Position numbers and translations under genes: made by a program. 64,000 bases of DNA from Virgibacillus sp. MSJ-26 (GTDB lineage Bacteria > Bacillota > Bacilli > Bacillales > Amphibacillaceae): NCBI RefSeq assembly GCF_018918075.1, contig NZ_JAHLPW010000003.1, forward strand, positions 1 through 64,000. Direction: 5' to 3'. Positions 19,050-27,780 of the stretch are shown piece by piece (the stretch's first letter is position 1; every line of letters begins with the position of its first letter). The notes under the pieces were generated by a model. It searched no databases. It was not told the origin of the DNA and was given only the letters and a program-made list of their open reading frames with translations.

Positions 19050-19086
19050 AAGAAACATCCTCTATACTACGCAGAGGATGTTTCTT
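19050..19086. terminator. bidirectional terminator
   Basis: AAGAAACATCCTCT pairs perfectly with AGAGGATGTTTCTT between convergent genes, with T-runs on both strands. Confidence 0.88.
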
Positions 19087-19089
19087 TTA

Positions 19090-19842
19090 TTATTTATCTT
19101 GTTCTGTTAGTATAAGCGGTTCATCTTTTGTAATAACAAGAGTGTGTTCGTATTGTGCTGAGCGTCCTTTGTCAACAGTGCGTGCTGTCCAGCCGTTATC
19201 ATCCATTTTACTCTTCCATTCGCCCTCGTTAATCATCGGTTCAATCGTAATAACCATTCCTTCTTTCAGGCGAATCCCTTTACCTTGTTCACCGAAATGC
19301 GGAATATGGGGCGGCTCATGCATGGTTGGGCCGATTCCATGACCTGTAAATTCTCTTACAACTGAAAAACCTTCTCCTTCAGCGTATGTTTGAATCGCAT
19401 GGCCGATATCCCCAATTCTGTTACCTGCCTTTGCCTGTTCGATTCCTTTATAGAGAGACTTTTTCGTGACATCCATTAGTCGAAGTCCTTTTTCATCAAC
19501 TTTACCTACAGCATAGGTCCACGCTGAATCGGCAAGTCCTCCTTTATAGTTAACAACCATATCAATTGTTACAATATCGCCGTCAACAAGAGCCTCGTTA
19601 CGAGGAAAACCATGACAAATTTCATCGTTAATGGATGCGCATGTTGCATATTCGTAACCATTAAACCCTATTTGCTCAGGGATAGCGTCGTGTCTTTCTA
19701 AAAATGACTCAACAAATTGATCAATTTCCATCGTAGTAATCCCTGGCTTAATCATTTTAGCAATTTCTTTATGACAAGCAACTAAAATATCAGCCGCTTC
19801 TTGCATTTGTTCAACTTCACGTTTACTTTTTCGTGTGATCAT
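19090..19842 (-). CDS. map: type I methionine aminopeptidase
   Basis: A 250-residue metalloenzyme that removes N-terminal Met from new proteins. Metal ligands can be seen: Asp in VTIDMVVNYKGGLADSAWTY (two Asp, near residues 96 and 107), His in FTGHGIGPTMHEPPHIP near 170, Glu in ITIEPMINEG near 204, and Glu in YEHTLVIT near 235. It resembles the second Bacillus enzyme, MapB/YflG, which stands apart from the ribosomal operon. I chose the ATG at 19842 after AAAGGAAAA; the ATG seven codons upstream lacks a site. Confidence 0.93.
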   Translation of the reverse strand: MITRKSKREVEQMQEAADILVACHKEIAKMIKPGITTMEIDQFVESFLERHDAIPEQIGFNGYEYATCASINDEICHGFPRNEALVDGDIVTIDMVVNYKGGLADSAWTYAVGKVDEKGLRLMDVTKKSLYKGIEQAKAGNRIGDIGHAIQTYAEGEGFSVVREFTGHGIGPTMHEPPHIPHFGEQGKGIRLKEGMVITIEPMINEGEWKSKMDDNGWTARTVDKGRSAQYEHTLVITKDEPLILTEQDK

Positions 19843-19961
19843 ACCAATTTTCCTTTCAATCATTCATAATGATACATCTCTCAAAACAATCCAATTAAAT
19901 TTTAACATATCCTCACAATCATTGCAGTTATAACTGTTTAATAGATGACTCTAAATCTGCT

Positions 19962-20720
19962 CTATAAGTATTCGTCTACAGTGTAAATATACCCGTTTTG
20001 AATTTTTTCTTCCTTAATTATAATCTTATAAAGAACCTCAGCCACTTCACGAGGTTGACGAAGAAGTTGATTTTCTTTATAGGATTTAAAACGATCAATA
20101 TCAATAAATTCTTCATGGGTGTGTTCTCTTATATTGGCTTGCATATTTGTATCCATGATTCCTGGATTAAACGCAATAATTTTATGTCCTGTATTAAGTT
20201 CTTCTTGTTCAAGGGCCACTGTTTTAGTATACATATTCATGCCGGCCTTTGTGCTACAATAAGCACTCCAACCATATATTGGATTTTCAGCTGCACCAGA
20301 AGTAACTGTTAACGCCACTAATATCGCATCTTGCCCACTAGCTTGGGCTAGGAGTGAATTAGTTAATATTACCGGAGCTGTCAAATTGAGATTAATATGA
20401 TTTGACAACTCTTTTGGATTAATGTTACTCGCTTGATGAACAGGTTTAACCATGGCTGCGTTATTCACTAAATAAACAATCGTTGGCTGAAAATGAGCTA
20501 ATTTTTCACCAAGAGCTTCTGCAAGATTTTCTAGTTCTTTTTCTTGTCTTAAGTCTACTGAAAGATGCTCGTAAGCAGTATTATTATCACCTGCTATTTG
20601 CTTTAACTCATTATTTTCCGTACGTGAGGTGCCAATTAAAGGTATATTCGACTTTAGAAATAGCTCGGCAACAGATGCTCCAAGCCCCTTTGATACACCC
20701 GTGACAATCGCTAATTTCAT
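19962..20720 (-). CDS. short-chain dehydrogenase (YueD-like, sepiapterin/benzil reductase type)
   Basis: A 252-residue Rossmann-fold reductase. The NADP-binding motif is TGVSKGLG near residue 7, the structural NNA is near 87, and the catalytic Ser-Tyr-Lys appears as VTSGA, then YCSTKAG (near 157). It resembles B. subtilis YueD, which reduces benzil and is related to sepiapterin reductase. It is 24 bp upstream of nothing coding in the same direction except that the dipeptidase gene lies immediately before it, so the two may be co-transcribed. The physiological substrate is unknown. Confidence 0.85.
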   Translation of the reverse strand: MKLAIVTGVSKGLGASVAELFLKSNIPLIGTSRTENNELKQIAGDNNTAYEHLSVDLRQEKELENLAEALGEKLAHFQPTIVYLVNNAAMVKPVHQASNINPKELSNHINLNLTAPVILTNSLLAQASGQDAILVALTVTSGAAENPIYGWSAYCSTKAGMNMYTKTVALEQEELNTGHKIIAFNPGIMDTNMQANIREHTHEEFIDIDRFKSYKENQLLRQPREVAEVLYKIIIKEEKIQNGYIYTVDEYL

Positions 20721-20744
20721 TACCGACGCTCCTCTCTATAAAGC

Positions 20745-22112
20745 TTAATCATTAATGGATTTCCAATAATAAACTAGTGTCTCCATACCTTTATCGTAAC
20801 TATCCAGTGGAAAGCTTTCATTAGGTGAGTGCAGACGATCACCTGGCGTACCAAAACCTAACAAGACAACTGGGATATTATAAATATCTTCAATCCACTC
20901 AACAACAGGGATTGATCCCCCCATCCGAACGAAAACTGTTTCTTTTCCAAAAGCTTTCGTATAGCTTTTCGCAGCTTTTTTAATTAATGGATGATCTGGT
21001 TCAACTTTATAAGCTTTAGACGATAGCTTTTCTTTTTGAACATTAACATGAACTCCTGAAGGTGCTACTTTTTTCACATGGTCCTCTAATAATTGTTGAA
21101 TTTTTTCAGGATCTTGTCCTGGAACTAAACGACATGTAATCTTCGCTGTCGCTGAAGAAGGAATGATTGTTTTTGTCCCTTCTCCTTGATAGCCACCGTA
21201 GATTCCATTAATTTCAAATGTTGGGCGTGCCATCGTATGTTCTTGTGGGGTATACCCTTTTTCAGAAGCTGTATCTGGGGCTCCTGTTGCTTCAACAAAA
21301 TCTTCACCAGGAACCTGACTAATCAATTCACGTTCGTGTTCTGACAGAGGTTCAACATCATCATAAAAATGATCGACGGTAATCACTTCATCACTGTTTT
21401 TCATTGTTGCTAAAATTTGCGTCAAAGCCATAACCGGATTTCTAACCGCACCACCATACATACCAGAGTGCAAGTCATGGTCTGGACCAGCCACTGTTAT
21501 TTCAATTCCTGTAAACCCTTTAAGACCATAAAGGATTGTAGGTTGGTTTTCCGCTACCATACCTGAATCAGAAATAACGGCAAAATCAGCTTCGAATAAC
21601 TCTTTTTTCTCTTGAAGAATATCGTAAAGATTTTCACTGCCGATTTCTTCTTCACCTTCGATACAAATTTTAACATTTAGGGGAAGTTTGCCATCTGTTT
21701 TCATAATAGCTTCAAACACAGCTAAATTCATAAACACTTGGCCTTTATCATCACTGGAACCCCTTGCATACACTCGACCTTCACGAACTTCCGGTTTAAA
21801 GGGATCACTCTTCCATTGATCAATTGGGTCAACAGGTTGGACGTCGTAATGTCCATAAAAAAGAACGGTCGATGCGTCAGACCCGGCACCATTATATTCA
21901 GCATAAACTAAAGGATGCCCTCCAGTATCTTTCGTATCAATGTTCTCAAAACCTATTTCTACTAAGTAAGTCGCGAGGAAATCCGCTGCTTGTTTGATAT
22001 CGCCCTTATGTTCCGAATCCGTACTTACACTTGGAATTGATAAAAACTCATTTAACTTTTTCAAAAGACGTTCTCGATTGTCAGCTAAATATACTAATGC
22101 TTTGTTAGACAT
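20745..22112 (-). CDS. M20 family dipeptidase
   Basis: A 455-residue metallopeptidase of the M20 (CNDP-like) family. Metal-site motifs: GHYDVQPVDP near residue 86, GSSDDKGQ near 117, and IEGEEEIGSENL near 151. A dimerisation domain follows (about 200-310), and a late His is in GDRLHSPNESF. It is cytoplasmic, with no signal peptide, and probably hydrolyses dipeptides for nutrition. It is 24 bp upstream of the SDR gene on the same strand. The ATG follows GGAGGAA. Confidence 0.92.
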   Translation of the reverse strand: MSNKALVYLADNRERLLKKLNEFLSIPSVSTDSEHKGDIKQAADFLATYLVEIGFENIDTKDTGGHPLVYAEYNGAGSDASTVLFYGHYDVQPVDPIDQWKSDPFKPEVREGRVYARGSSDDKGQVFMNLAVFEAIMKTDGKLPLNVKICIEGEEEIGSENLYDILQEKKELFEADFAVISDSGMVAENQPTILYGLKGFTGIEITVAGPDHDLHSGMYGGAVRNPVMALTQILATMKNSDEVITVDHFYDDVEPLSEHERELISQVPGEDFVEATGAPDTASEKGYTPQEHTMARPTFEINGIYGGYQGEGTKTIIPSSATAKITCRLVPGQDPEKIQQLLEDHVKKVAPSGVHVNVQKEKLSSKAYKVEPDHPLIKKAAKSYTKAFGKETVFVRMGGSIPVVEWIEDIYNIPVVLLGFGTPGDRLHSPNESFPLDSYDKGMETLVYYWKSIND

Positions 22113-22185
22113 AAATCATTCCTCCAGTTTATTTTGTTACTTCATTATACTTTAGTTTATCATAACTTTTAAATTGATAAAAAAA

Positions 22186-22208
22186 GAGCGCCTGTTTTTT
22201 AGGCGCTC
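22186..22208 (-). terminator. terminator of the YhcN-like gene
   Basis: GAGCGCCT / AGGCGCTC with a T-run on the minus strand, directly after the YhcN-like stop. Confidence 0.85.
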
Positions 22209-22218
22209 GATTTTTTAT

Positions 22219-22926
22219 TTATCTGTTTTTATTCTGGGGGAATAATCGTTCAATCATGTTACCAAATTGATCGAAAAAACCTCTTACAGGTTTACCATTG
22301 TTCATATCATCTACATAATTATTGGTTAAATCGAAGAAATCAGGGTTTGTTGACACATAAACGTTATCAATATTATTGTCAACTGACTTTACAATATCTT
22401 TGATTTCATTTTTCACATCATCTGTTAAGTCATCACCTGTATGATGAGTGTTCATTCCACCATCATTATTGTCTAGATCACGATTTTCACCATCATGTCT
22501 ATCCTTTTTCTTTGTGTCGTTACGGTTGTTATCTCTGTGATCATTATCCATTGTTGCAGCAACATATGCATTATTATTAGTTGTTAATACATACGCACGG
22601 TCGACGCCTTTAACTTTATCTGTAATACGATCTGCCGCTTTTTCGGCAACTTCATAATTTTGATTATTATCTTTACGATCTCTATCCTCACGATTTAAAC
22701 CACGATTTTCTCTTCCTTCGTCGTTTCGGTTACGATCCATCGTGTAATCACGTGTATTTCTGTTCGTATCATTCCGATTATCGTTTGTGTTATATCGAGT
22801 AGGCTCGATTTTATTCATATCATCTGCTTGACCCTCTTGGTTGTCGTTTGTATTAGCGTTACATCCAACAAGTGCCAACATAATTACTGCAAAAATGGTA
22901 AGAAATCTGACTTTCATTGATTTCAT
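22219..22926 (-). CDS. YhcN/YlaJ-family sporulation lipoprotein
   Basis: A 235-residue predicted lipoprotein: basic start, hydrophobic segment and lipobox ALVGC near residues 18-22. The middle is very rich in Asn, Asp and Arg (many NDNR-like runs). A YhcN/YlaJ-type domain begins near 95 (VAEKAADRITDKVKGVDRAY) and recurs around DVKNEIKDIVKSVDNNIDNVYVS. Relatives sit in the spore inner membrane or cortex of Bacillus. The ATG follows AAAGGAGG at rather long spacing. Forespore expression is expected but not shown by the sequence. Confidence 0.85.
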   Translation of the reverse strand: MKSMKVRFLTIFAVIMLALVGCNANTNDNQEGQADDMNKIEPTRYNTNDNRNDTNRNTRDYTMDRNRNDEGRENRGLNREDRDRKDNNQNYEVAEKAADRITDKVKGVDRAYVLTTNNNAYVAATMDNDHRDNNRNDTKKKDRHDGENRDLDNNDGGMNTHHTGDDLTDDVKNEIKDIVKSVDNNIDNVYVSTNPDFFDLTNNYVDDMNNGKPVRGFFDQFGNMIERLFPQNKNR

Positions 22927-23100
22927 GGTTTATTTATTCCTCCTTTACGATTTTGAGTTTAGTATGTATCAGATAAACTGATTTATTCTCTATTTTGTTG
23001 TACCTAAAATTGGTACTTACACCATTTTGGATTTTAAAAATATATATATAAATAGCGGGAAAAGTAAACGTACCCTTTAAGGTTAAGGAGGGAATTAAAA

Positions 23101-23337
23101 ATGGATATGCCTGATTACGACAAAGCATTGTATTATACGTTATGGGGACAGTGGGATGATTTACTCGTTCTAATGGTACGAACAGAGGATGATTTACTGT
23201 CGAAAAAGATACAACTTTTCTTAAATGCTTATCATTATTCTTTAGATGAAAAAAAGGTGATTAACTCCCATGATGACCTCCTCTATTATTTAGATCATGC
23301 AATGCAGTATGTACCAACAGAAAAAATTGAAATATAA
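23101..23337 (+). CDS. YhdB-like small protein
   Basis: A 78-residue acidic protein beginning with DYDKALYYTLWGQWDDLLVL and continuing with MVRTEDDLLSK. It resembles the uncharacterised YhdB protein of B. subtilis. The ATG follows AAGGAGGG. No membrane segment or known catalytic motif is visible. It converges with rsgI and shares a terminator with it. Function is unknown. Confidence 0.65.
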   Translation: MDMPDYDKALYYTLWGQWDDLLVLMVRTEDDLLSKKIQLFLNAYHYSLDEKKVINSHDDLLYYLDHAMQYVPTEKIEI

Positions 23338-23365
23338 GTAAATGCTCTTGTGTTAATCATAAAAA

Positions 23366-23403
23366 AACAAGGAATGTACCAATGTGGGTATATTCCTTGT
23401 TTT
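23366..23403. terminator. bidirectional terminator of yhdB-like gene and rsgI
   Basis: AAACAAGGAAT / ATTCCTTGTTT with an inner ACC / GGT, flanked by A-run and T-run. Confidence 0.88.
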
Positions 23404-23410
23404 TTTACAG

Positions 23411-24664
23411 CTACCTTTTAGAGTGTCCCGGTGAAGTATGTTTCTTCTGTTGTCCTGGTGGTTGATGATGCTTATGTTTGTTATGTTTTTGTTGCCCGGG
23501 TGGCTGATGATGCTTTTGCTTATCTTGTTTCTTTTTCTGCCCGGGTGGCTGATGGTGCTTTTGCTTGTCTTGTTTCTTTTGGTGCCCGGGTGGCTGATGA
23601 TGCTTTTGCTTGTCTTGTTTCTTTTGGTGCCCAGGTGGCTGATGGTGCTTTTGCTTATCTTGTTTCTTTTGGTGTCGAGATGGTTGGTGCTGCCCCTGCT
23701 TATTTTTTTGATGCTTTTTATGATGTTTTTCTTCTTTCTTCTTATTTTCAGGCGATTGTTTAGAATTCTTATCTTCGGAAGTTTTTTGTTTATCCTTTGA
23801 ATTATTATCCTTCTTCGCGTCCTGTTGATTGGGTTCAGACTTTTCTTTATGCTTATCAGAAGGTTGATTTTCCTCAATTGCCTTTTGATCCTCTTTTATC
23901 TTTTTTTCTTTCGGTTTTAAAGAATCCTGAGTGTTTTCTTTTGGATGTTTATGTCTATAAAATGAATATATAATTTCTTTATCTTTTTGATTTAAATGTT
24001 TTATGTTATCTGGATTCTCATTAACTGTCTCAAAAAAGACTTCATTCATTGAGGTATGATCTTTTTCAGCAATCTCCCTTACATCTTCCGGTATATTTAA
24101 AGTCACGACTCCCCAGTCAGGAGTAAGATTGAGATCATCAAAGTCAAACAAATCTTCATTTTGCCCATCAATATAACTAACACCTATAATCATGTTTTTT
24201 CCATTTTGAGTTAAGCCATTTGCTTCACTTTCTTTGATAACTTTTTTTAATACGGTTTCTAAGTCTTTACCTTTGCAATCGCTTAAGTGATCAAGCAAAG
24301 TAGATGCATCGTCATTTAGTGGTGATAGTGAAGTCACTTGCATCTTGTTATTAAGTTTCATTTCAACACTTGGATTTATATCTACATTAATATAGGCATA
24401 AGTTTTGGAAGATCCCGTAGATAAATACATCGGTAATCCTAGCAAAACAATGAAGCACATCATCGCTAGAACAGCAGTTGGTACTGTCACGAAACGTTTG
24501 ATTTTGAAAAAGAAAGACGGGGCTTCTCTCTTTATCAATGGACGATAAACAACTTCACACCCTATCTGAGCATTTTCGATGGGAAGAGCTTTCTGAAATA
24601 AGCCATCGTCTGTCATCACGATTGTGTATTGTGGGTGCTGTTCCATTATAATGCCTTTCTTCAC
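23411..24664 (-). CDS. rsgI: anti-sigma-I factor RsgI with repetitive C-terminus
   Basis: A 417-residue membrane-spanning anti-sigma factor that holds SigI inactive. The cytoplasmic N-terminal RsgI domain (1-55; MKKGIIMEQHPQYTIVMTDD) is followed by one transmembrane segment (about 58-80) and a conserved extracellular region beginning AYINVDINPSVEM. The rest is Lys/Gln/His/Pro-rich and ends in six 14-15-residue repeats containing KKQDKQKHHQPPG. It overlaps the sigI stop by 4 bp, so the pair is coupled. In other bacteria this tail holds carbohydrate-binding domains; here it is a low-complexity repeat. Confidence 0.9.
   Translation of the reverse strand: MKKGIIMEQHPQYTIVMTDDGLFQKALPIENAQIGCEVVYRPLIKREAPSFFFKIKRFVTVPTAVLAMMCFIVLLGLPMYLSTGSSKTYAYINVDINPSVEMKLNNKMQVTSLSPLNDDASTLLDHLSDCKGKDLETVLKKVIKESEANGLTQNGKNMIIGVSYIDGQNEDLFDFDDLNLTPDWGVVTLNIPEDVREIAEKDHTSMNEVFFETVNENPDNIKHLNQKDKEIIYSFYRHKHPKENTQDSLKPKEKKIKEDQKAIEENQPSDKHKEKSEPNQQDAKKDNNSKDKQKTSEDKNSKQSPENKKKEEKHHKKHQKNKQGQHQPSRHQKKQDKQKHHQPPGHQKKQDKQKHHQPPGHQKKQDKQKHHQPPGQKKKQDKQKHHQPPGQQKHNKHKHHQPPGQQKKHTSPGHSKR
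23459..23695. repeat. 45 bp tandem repeat inside rsgI
   Basis: The block TGG(C/T)TGATG recurs at 23459, 23501, 23546, 23591, 23636 and, as TGGTTGGTG, 23681: a period of 45 bp with one 42 bp unit at the low-coordinate end. It encodes the 15-residue HQPPG-containing repeat of RsgI and keeps antisense frames open too. Confidence 0.85.
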
Positions 24665-25392
24665 TGACCCACCCCCTTTAAATAATCATTTAGATAAAGA
24701 TATTCTTTATCTAAAACAATAAAAATCGCTAAAATATACTTTCGATTACGTTCGAGAGTTTTTTTACTGACGTCTACTTTTTTAACTAGATCTTTCATTG
24801 GTAATCTTTTCTTCTTGTGGACATACTGCTTCATATCCGCATCATTAAAAAGAATTCGTGCTGTTCTAATAGCCGATTCCCTTGCATCTTTATGTTTCGG
24901 AGCCACCTCTGTCAATTCTGAAAGAGATATTTTATAAGCAGCTAATTTTTTTTGGAAATCTAATATTTCTTGTCGGCGATACCATATATCCTGCTCCTCT
25001 TTGTAAGCATCTTTCACCGCTTTGATTTCTCGAGGATTTTCCATTTTTTCCGCATCAAACGTCTCATCTAATGACACAGAATCCGGGTACCTTTGTTTGG
25101 CGCGGATATCATCAATAATCCGTCTTGTGATCACTAACTTAGCAAAAGACAAAAAAGAACTGCCTTTGTCGGGTGAAAATGTTTCAATAGCACTATGAAA
25201 AGCAGATAATCCAATACTAAACTCATCATCTTGTTCTGGATCGATATATCGTTTGCATACACCAGAGACACACTTAGCGATAAAAGGTTGATAGGCTTTC
25301 AACAAGTGATTCAAGATGTCTAGATCTCCTTGCTGTGCCACAATCACCATTTCTTCGAGGGTTAAATCTTTGGTTGATTCTTGAGTAATCAA
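24661..25392 (-). CDS. sigI: RNA polymerase sigma factor SigI
   Basis: A 243-residue sigma-70-type factor. The region 2 segment is visible near 55-110 (DEFSIGLSAFHSAIETFSPD, then SFLSFAKLVITRRIIDDIRA). A C-terminal HTH-like part near 195-230 reads PMKDLVKKVDVSKKTLERN. In Bacillus SigI responds to heat and cell-envelope stress and is held by RsgI, encoded next. The start uses the first ATG; no clear SigI-type promoter was identified in the 280 bp upstream. Confidence 0.92.
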   Translation of the reverse strand: MITQESTKDLTLEEMVIVAQQGDLDILNHLLKAYQPFIAKCVSGVCKRYIDPEQDDEFSIGLSAFHSAIETFSPDKGSSFLSFAKLVITRRIIDDIRAKQRYPDSVSLDETFDAEKMENPREIKAVKDAYKEEQDIWYRRQEILDFQKKLAAYKISLSELTEVAPKHKDARESAIRTARILFNDADMKQYVHKKKRLPMKDLVKKVDVSKKTLERNRKYILAIFIVLDKEYLYLNDYLKGVGQ

Positions 25393-25675
25393 GCAGAAGC
25401 ACCCCCCGCCGTCATTACATTATTCGTCACTTGATTTTCTTTTCTGAGTGTCTTTGTAATCTTTTCGTTAAATAAAACATCTATTTGTAACAAAACTGTC
25501 AAATTATCATTCATGAGGATTTCACCATCTTAATTATGTATATTTTAAAAGTATGGTTCATTTTATATTTATAATTAATAATAACTATCTTAACGAAAGA
25601 ATAGGCTGATAGCTATCTCAAATGAATTACATTTCATTTAAATCTTGGTGACTAATCAGTTCATGGCATCACCAG

Positions 25676-26494
25676 TCACTTCTGCACCTCATAATAATAA
25701 TCGATGGGAACAAATAAACCGACCTTCCCATAAGTCTCATGGTTAGTGGTGGCAAATATTATTCCGATGACTTCACGATCCTTATTGATGACTGGGCTGC
25801 CACTATTCCCACGGTATACAGGGGCCTCTATCATTAAGACTTGCTTATCCCAGTTTTTCAATTGTACATAATCAATAATATGACCTTCATTTGCAATTCG
25901 ATTAAACCTTAATGGATTTCCAATAAAATAGATAGGTTCATTTTCCCTAAATTCAGCGCTTTCGGCTAAATTCAAATAAGGGAATGTGTCACCGTCCGTT
26001 TCTGTTTCTAAAACTGCCAAATCAATATCCGGATATCTCTCGGTGACTTGTGCATTAAAAAGCCCTTCATCTTTAAATGCCACTAAAACCTGATCATGCC
26101 CTTCAACTACATGATCGTTTGTAATAATAATACCATCATCACTGACTGAAAAACCTGTCCCTCGGCTTTCGTCTGTTTCAATAACGACAACTGACTTTTT
26201 ATAACTTTTAATGTCATCATTGGTAGATAATTTAGCCGAGGTCTTTAAGAAATCAAGCGCCGGAATGGACACCACTTGAGGAAAAAGAGCCAGTACATTA
26301 AAAAACATTGCGATAGCCACTACCCAAAATAACCATTTTGGAAAAGGTGTTTTTGGTTTTTCCTCTCTTTCTTTTGCTTTTTTATAAGCATCTCTTCTCG
26401 CTTTTTCAACGAGCTCATATAACTCCTCATCATCCAATTCTTCATACAAGTCATCATCTATAATATCGTGTTTATCCTCATTTTTTTTATTCAT
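25676..26494 (-). CDS. membrane-anchored trypsin-like serine protease without PDZ domain
   Basis: A 272-residue S1C-type protease. The N-terminal 50 residues are acidic/basic and cytoplasmic (DDDLYEELDDEELYELVEKA), followed by one membrane anchor near 55-75 and an external protease domain. The triad is visible: His in IITNDHVVEG, Asp in YPDIDLAVLE, Ser in YRGNSGSPVI. Unlike HtrA/DegP it ends soon after the protease domain, with no PDZ. The ATG at 26494 follows GAGGTG; the open frame upstream has no site. Role in envelope quality control is inference. Confidence 0.85.
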   Translation of the reverse strand: MNKKNEDKHDIIDDDLYEELDDEELYELVEKARRDAYKKAKEREEKPKTPFPKWLFWVVAIAMFFNVLALFPQVVSIPALDFLKTSAKLSTNDDIKSYKKSVVVIETDESRGTGFSVSDDGIIITNDHVVEGHDQVLVAFKDEGLFNAQVTERYPDIDLAVLETETDGDTFPYLNLAESAEFRENEPIYFIGNPLRFNRIANEGHIIDYVQLKNWDKQVLMIEAPVYRGNSGSPVINKDREVIGIIFATTNHETYGKVGLFVPIDYYYEVQK

Positions 26495-26642
26495 GTAACA
26501 CCTCAGCACCAAAATAAATATGTGTCTCTTCACAGTTTACCATGAGACTTAAAGAGCACATAAAAAAAGAGAAAAACTAATTGTTCTTCTCTTATCAGAC
26601 ATTCTTGTAAGGGGTGTAAAAACTACTTGATGAATAGTAGAC

Positions 26643-26864
26643 TTAATTTTTAATTTTACTTTTCCAACCTATTTTAATTAATTTTTGTATTGTTGGCAAA
26701 GAGACTTCAGTTAATTGAGAAACTTCTTCAATGGAAAGGTTTGGCTGTTTAATTACTATACTCCGAACCTTCTCACTATCTCTCAGGCAGGGAGCGCACA
26801 TTGCAAATGGGCTACTATCCATTGGATTACAACATAATCGACAATTTCGAACAACTTTTCCCAA
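26643..26864 (-). CDS. small zinc-ribbon/HTH protein
   Basis: A 73-residue protein with two Cys pairs (CRLC and CAPC) forming a likely zinc ribbon in the first 27 residues, and a helix-turn-helix-like C-terminus (LSIEEVSQLTEVSLPTIQKL). The layout resembles YvyF-type flagellar-region proteins, but no flagellar genes are nearby. An AAGTGAATTG stretch precedes the ATG with GGGGTGAAG further upstream. Role unknown; possibly a regulator. Confidence 0.65.
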   Translation of the reverse strand: MGKVVRNCRLCCNPMDSSPFAMCAPCLRDSEKVRSIVIKQPNLSIEEVSQLTEVSLPTIQKLIKIGWKSKIKN

Positions 26865-27045
26865 TTCACTTCACCCCTTATAATTAAATTGCATCTATTA
26901 TACCGTATATAATAATTAAATTCAAATTTTCATAAGATTTTATCAACAAATGTCATATTATAGTATAATCTTTCTGTACAATTAATAGATAAAACTTTAT
27001 AATTTTTAAAAAGGAAATCTATATAATAAGAGAGAGGGATCTTAA

Positions 27046-27600
27046 ATGCATCTTGAAGAAATGCTAGAGTATAATAAAAAATTTGTAGCTGGAAAAGAGT
27101 ATGAACAATATACGACAGATAGTATTCCAAATAAACGCATGGTCATTTTCACATGTATGGAATCAAGATTAGTGGAATTATTACCGAGAGCATTAAATAT
27201 ACAAAACGGTGACGTGAAGATGTTAAAAAATGCCGGTGCAATCATACGAAAACCTTTCGATTCTATCATGAAGAGTATACTCGTCGCTATTTATGAACTT
27301 AAAGCTGAAGAAGTAACGGTGATTGGCCACCATGATTGTGGAATGTCCCACGTGGATACGACTTCTTTATACGATAAAATGACTGAACGCGGCATTAAAG
27401 ATAAGACATTACTAACAATAAAAAATAGTGGGATTGACTTTGAAGAAGAATTTCATGGATTTGATACAGTTGAAGAATCCGTTGAACAAAGTGTTTCTAT
27501 AATCCGTAATCACCCCCTTCTTCCTGCACATATTAAAGTTCATGGACTTGTCATCGATCCAGGAACAGGAAAAGTGGATGTTGTAACGAAAGATCGATAA
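27046..27600 (+). CDS. ytiB: beta-carbonic anhydrase-like protein YtiB
   Basis: A 184-residue member of the YtiB branch of beta-class carbonic anhydrases. Zinc ligands are visible as Cys in FTCMESRL (near 39) and His-x2-Cys in GHHDCGM (near 94-97). The catalytic Asp-Arg dyad of the family normally reads CMDxR; here the Asp is Glu. Carbon dioxide hydration is the family reaction but is unproven for YtiB. The ATG follows AGAGAGGG. It is a single gene followed by a terminator. Confidence 0.85.
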   Translation: MHLEEMLEYNKKFVAGKEYEQYTTDSIPNKRMVIFTCMESRLVELLPRALNIQNGDVKMLKNAGAIIRKPFDSIMKSILVAIYELKAEEVTVIGHHDCGMSHVDTTSLYDKMTERGIKDKTLLTIKNSGIDFEEEFHGFDTVEESVEQSVSIIRNHPLLPAHIKVHGLVIDPGTGKVDVVTKDR

Positions 27601-27614
27601 AACTACTGCATATT

Positions 27615-27647
27615 ACTACATAGGACCTAATTTATGTTCTGTGTAGT
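27615..27647 (+). terminator. terminator of ytiB-like gene
   Basis: ACTACA-AG-AC pairs imperfectly with GT-CT-TGTAGT and is followed by seven T, 14 bp after the stop. Confidence 0.75.
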
Positions 27648-27719
27648 TTTTTTATGTAGAAATTGTTAAAACTATAAAGTTAAATTAAAACGGGTTCCCG
27701 ATGTTTAACCTTAATACAT

Positions 27720-27749
27720 GTATATTGTTTTATCGATCTCCACATACTA
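27720..27749 (+). promoter_or_regulatory. sigma-G promoter of the germinant receptor operon
   Basis: -35 GTATA (27720-27724), an 18-base spacer and -10 CATACTA (27743-27749). Both match the sigma-G consensus (GHATR and CATHHTA). Germinant receptor operons in Bacillus are typically expressed by sigma-G in the forespore, and this lies 31 bp before the first gene. Confidence 0.8.
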
Positions 27750-27780
27750 AATTCTAGTTAATTTTTGTATGGAGGTAGAC

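Noticed and set aside
23353-23877. long antisense frames opposite the rsgI tail
   Set aside because: They mirror the 45 bp repeat; rsgI itself has the family domains and coupling to sigI.
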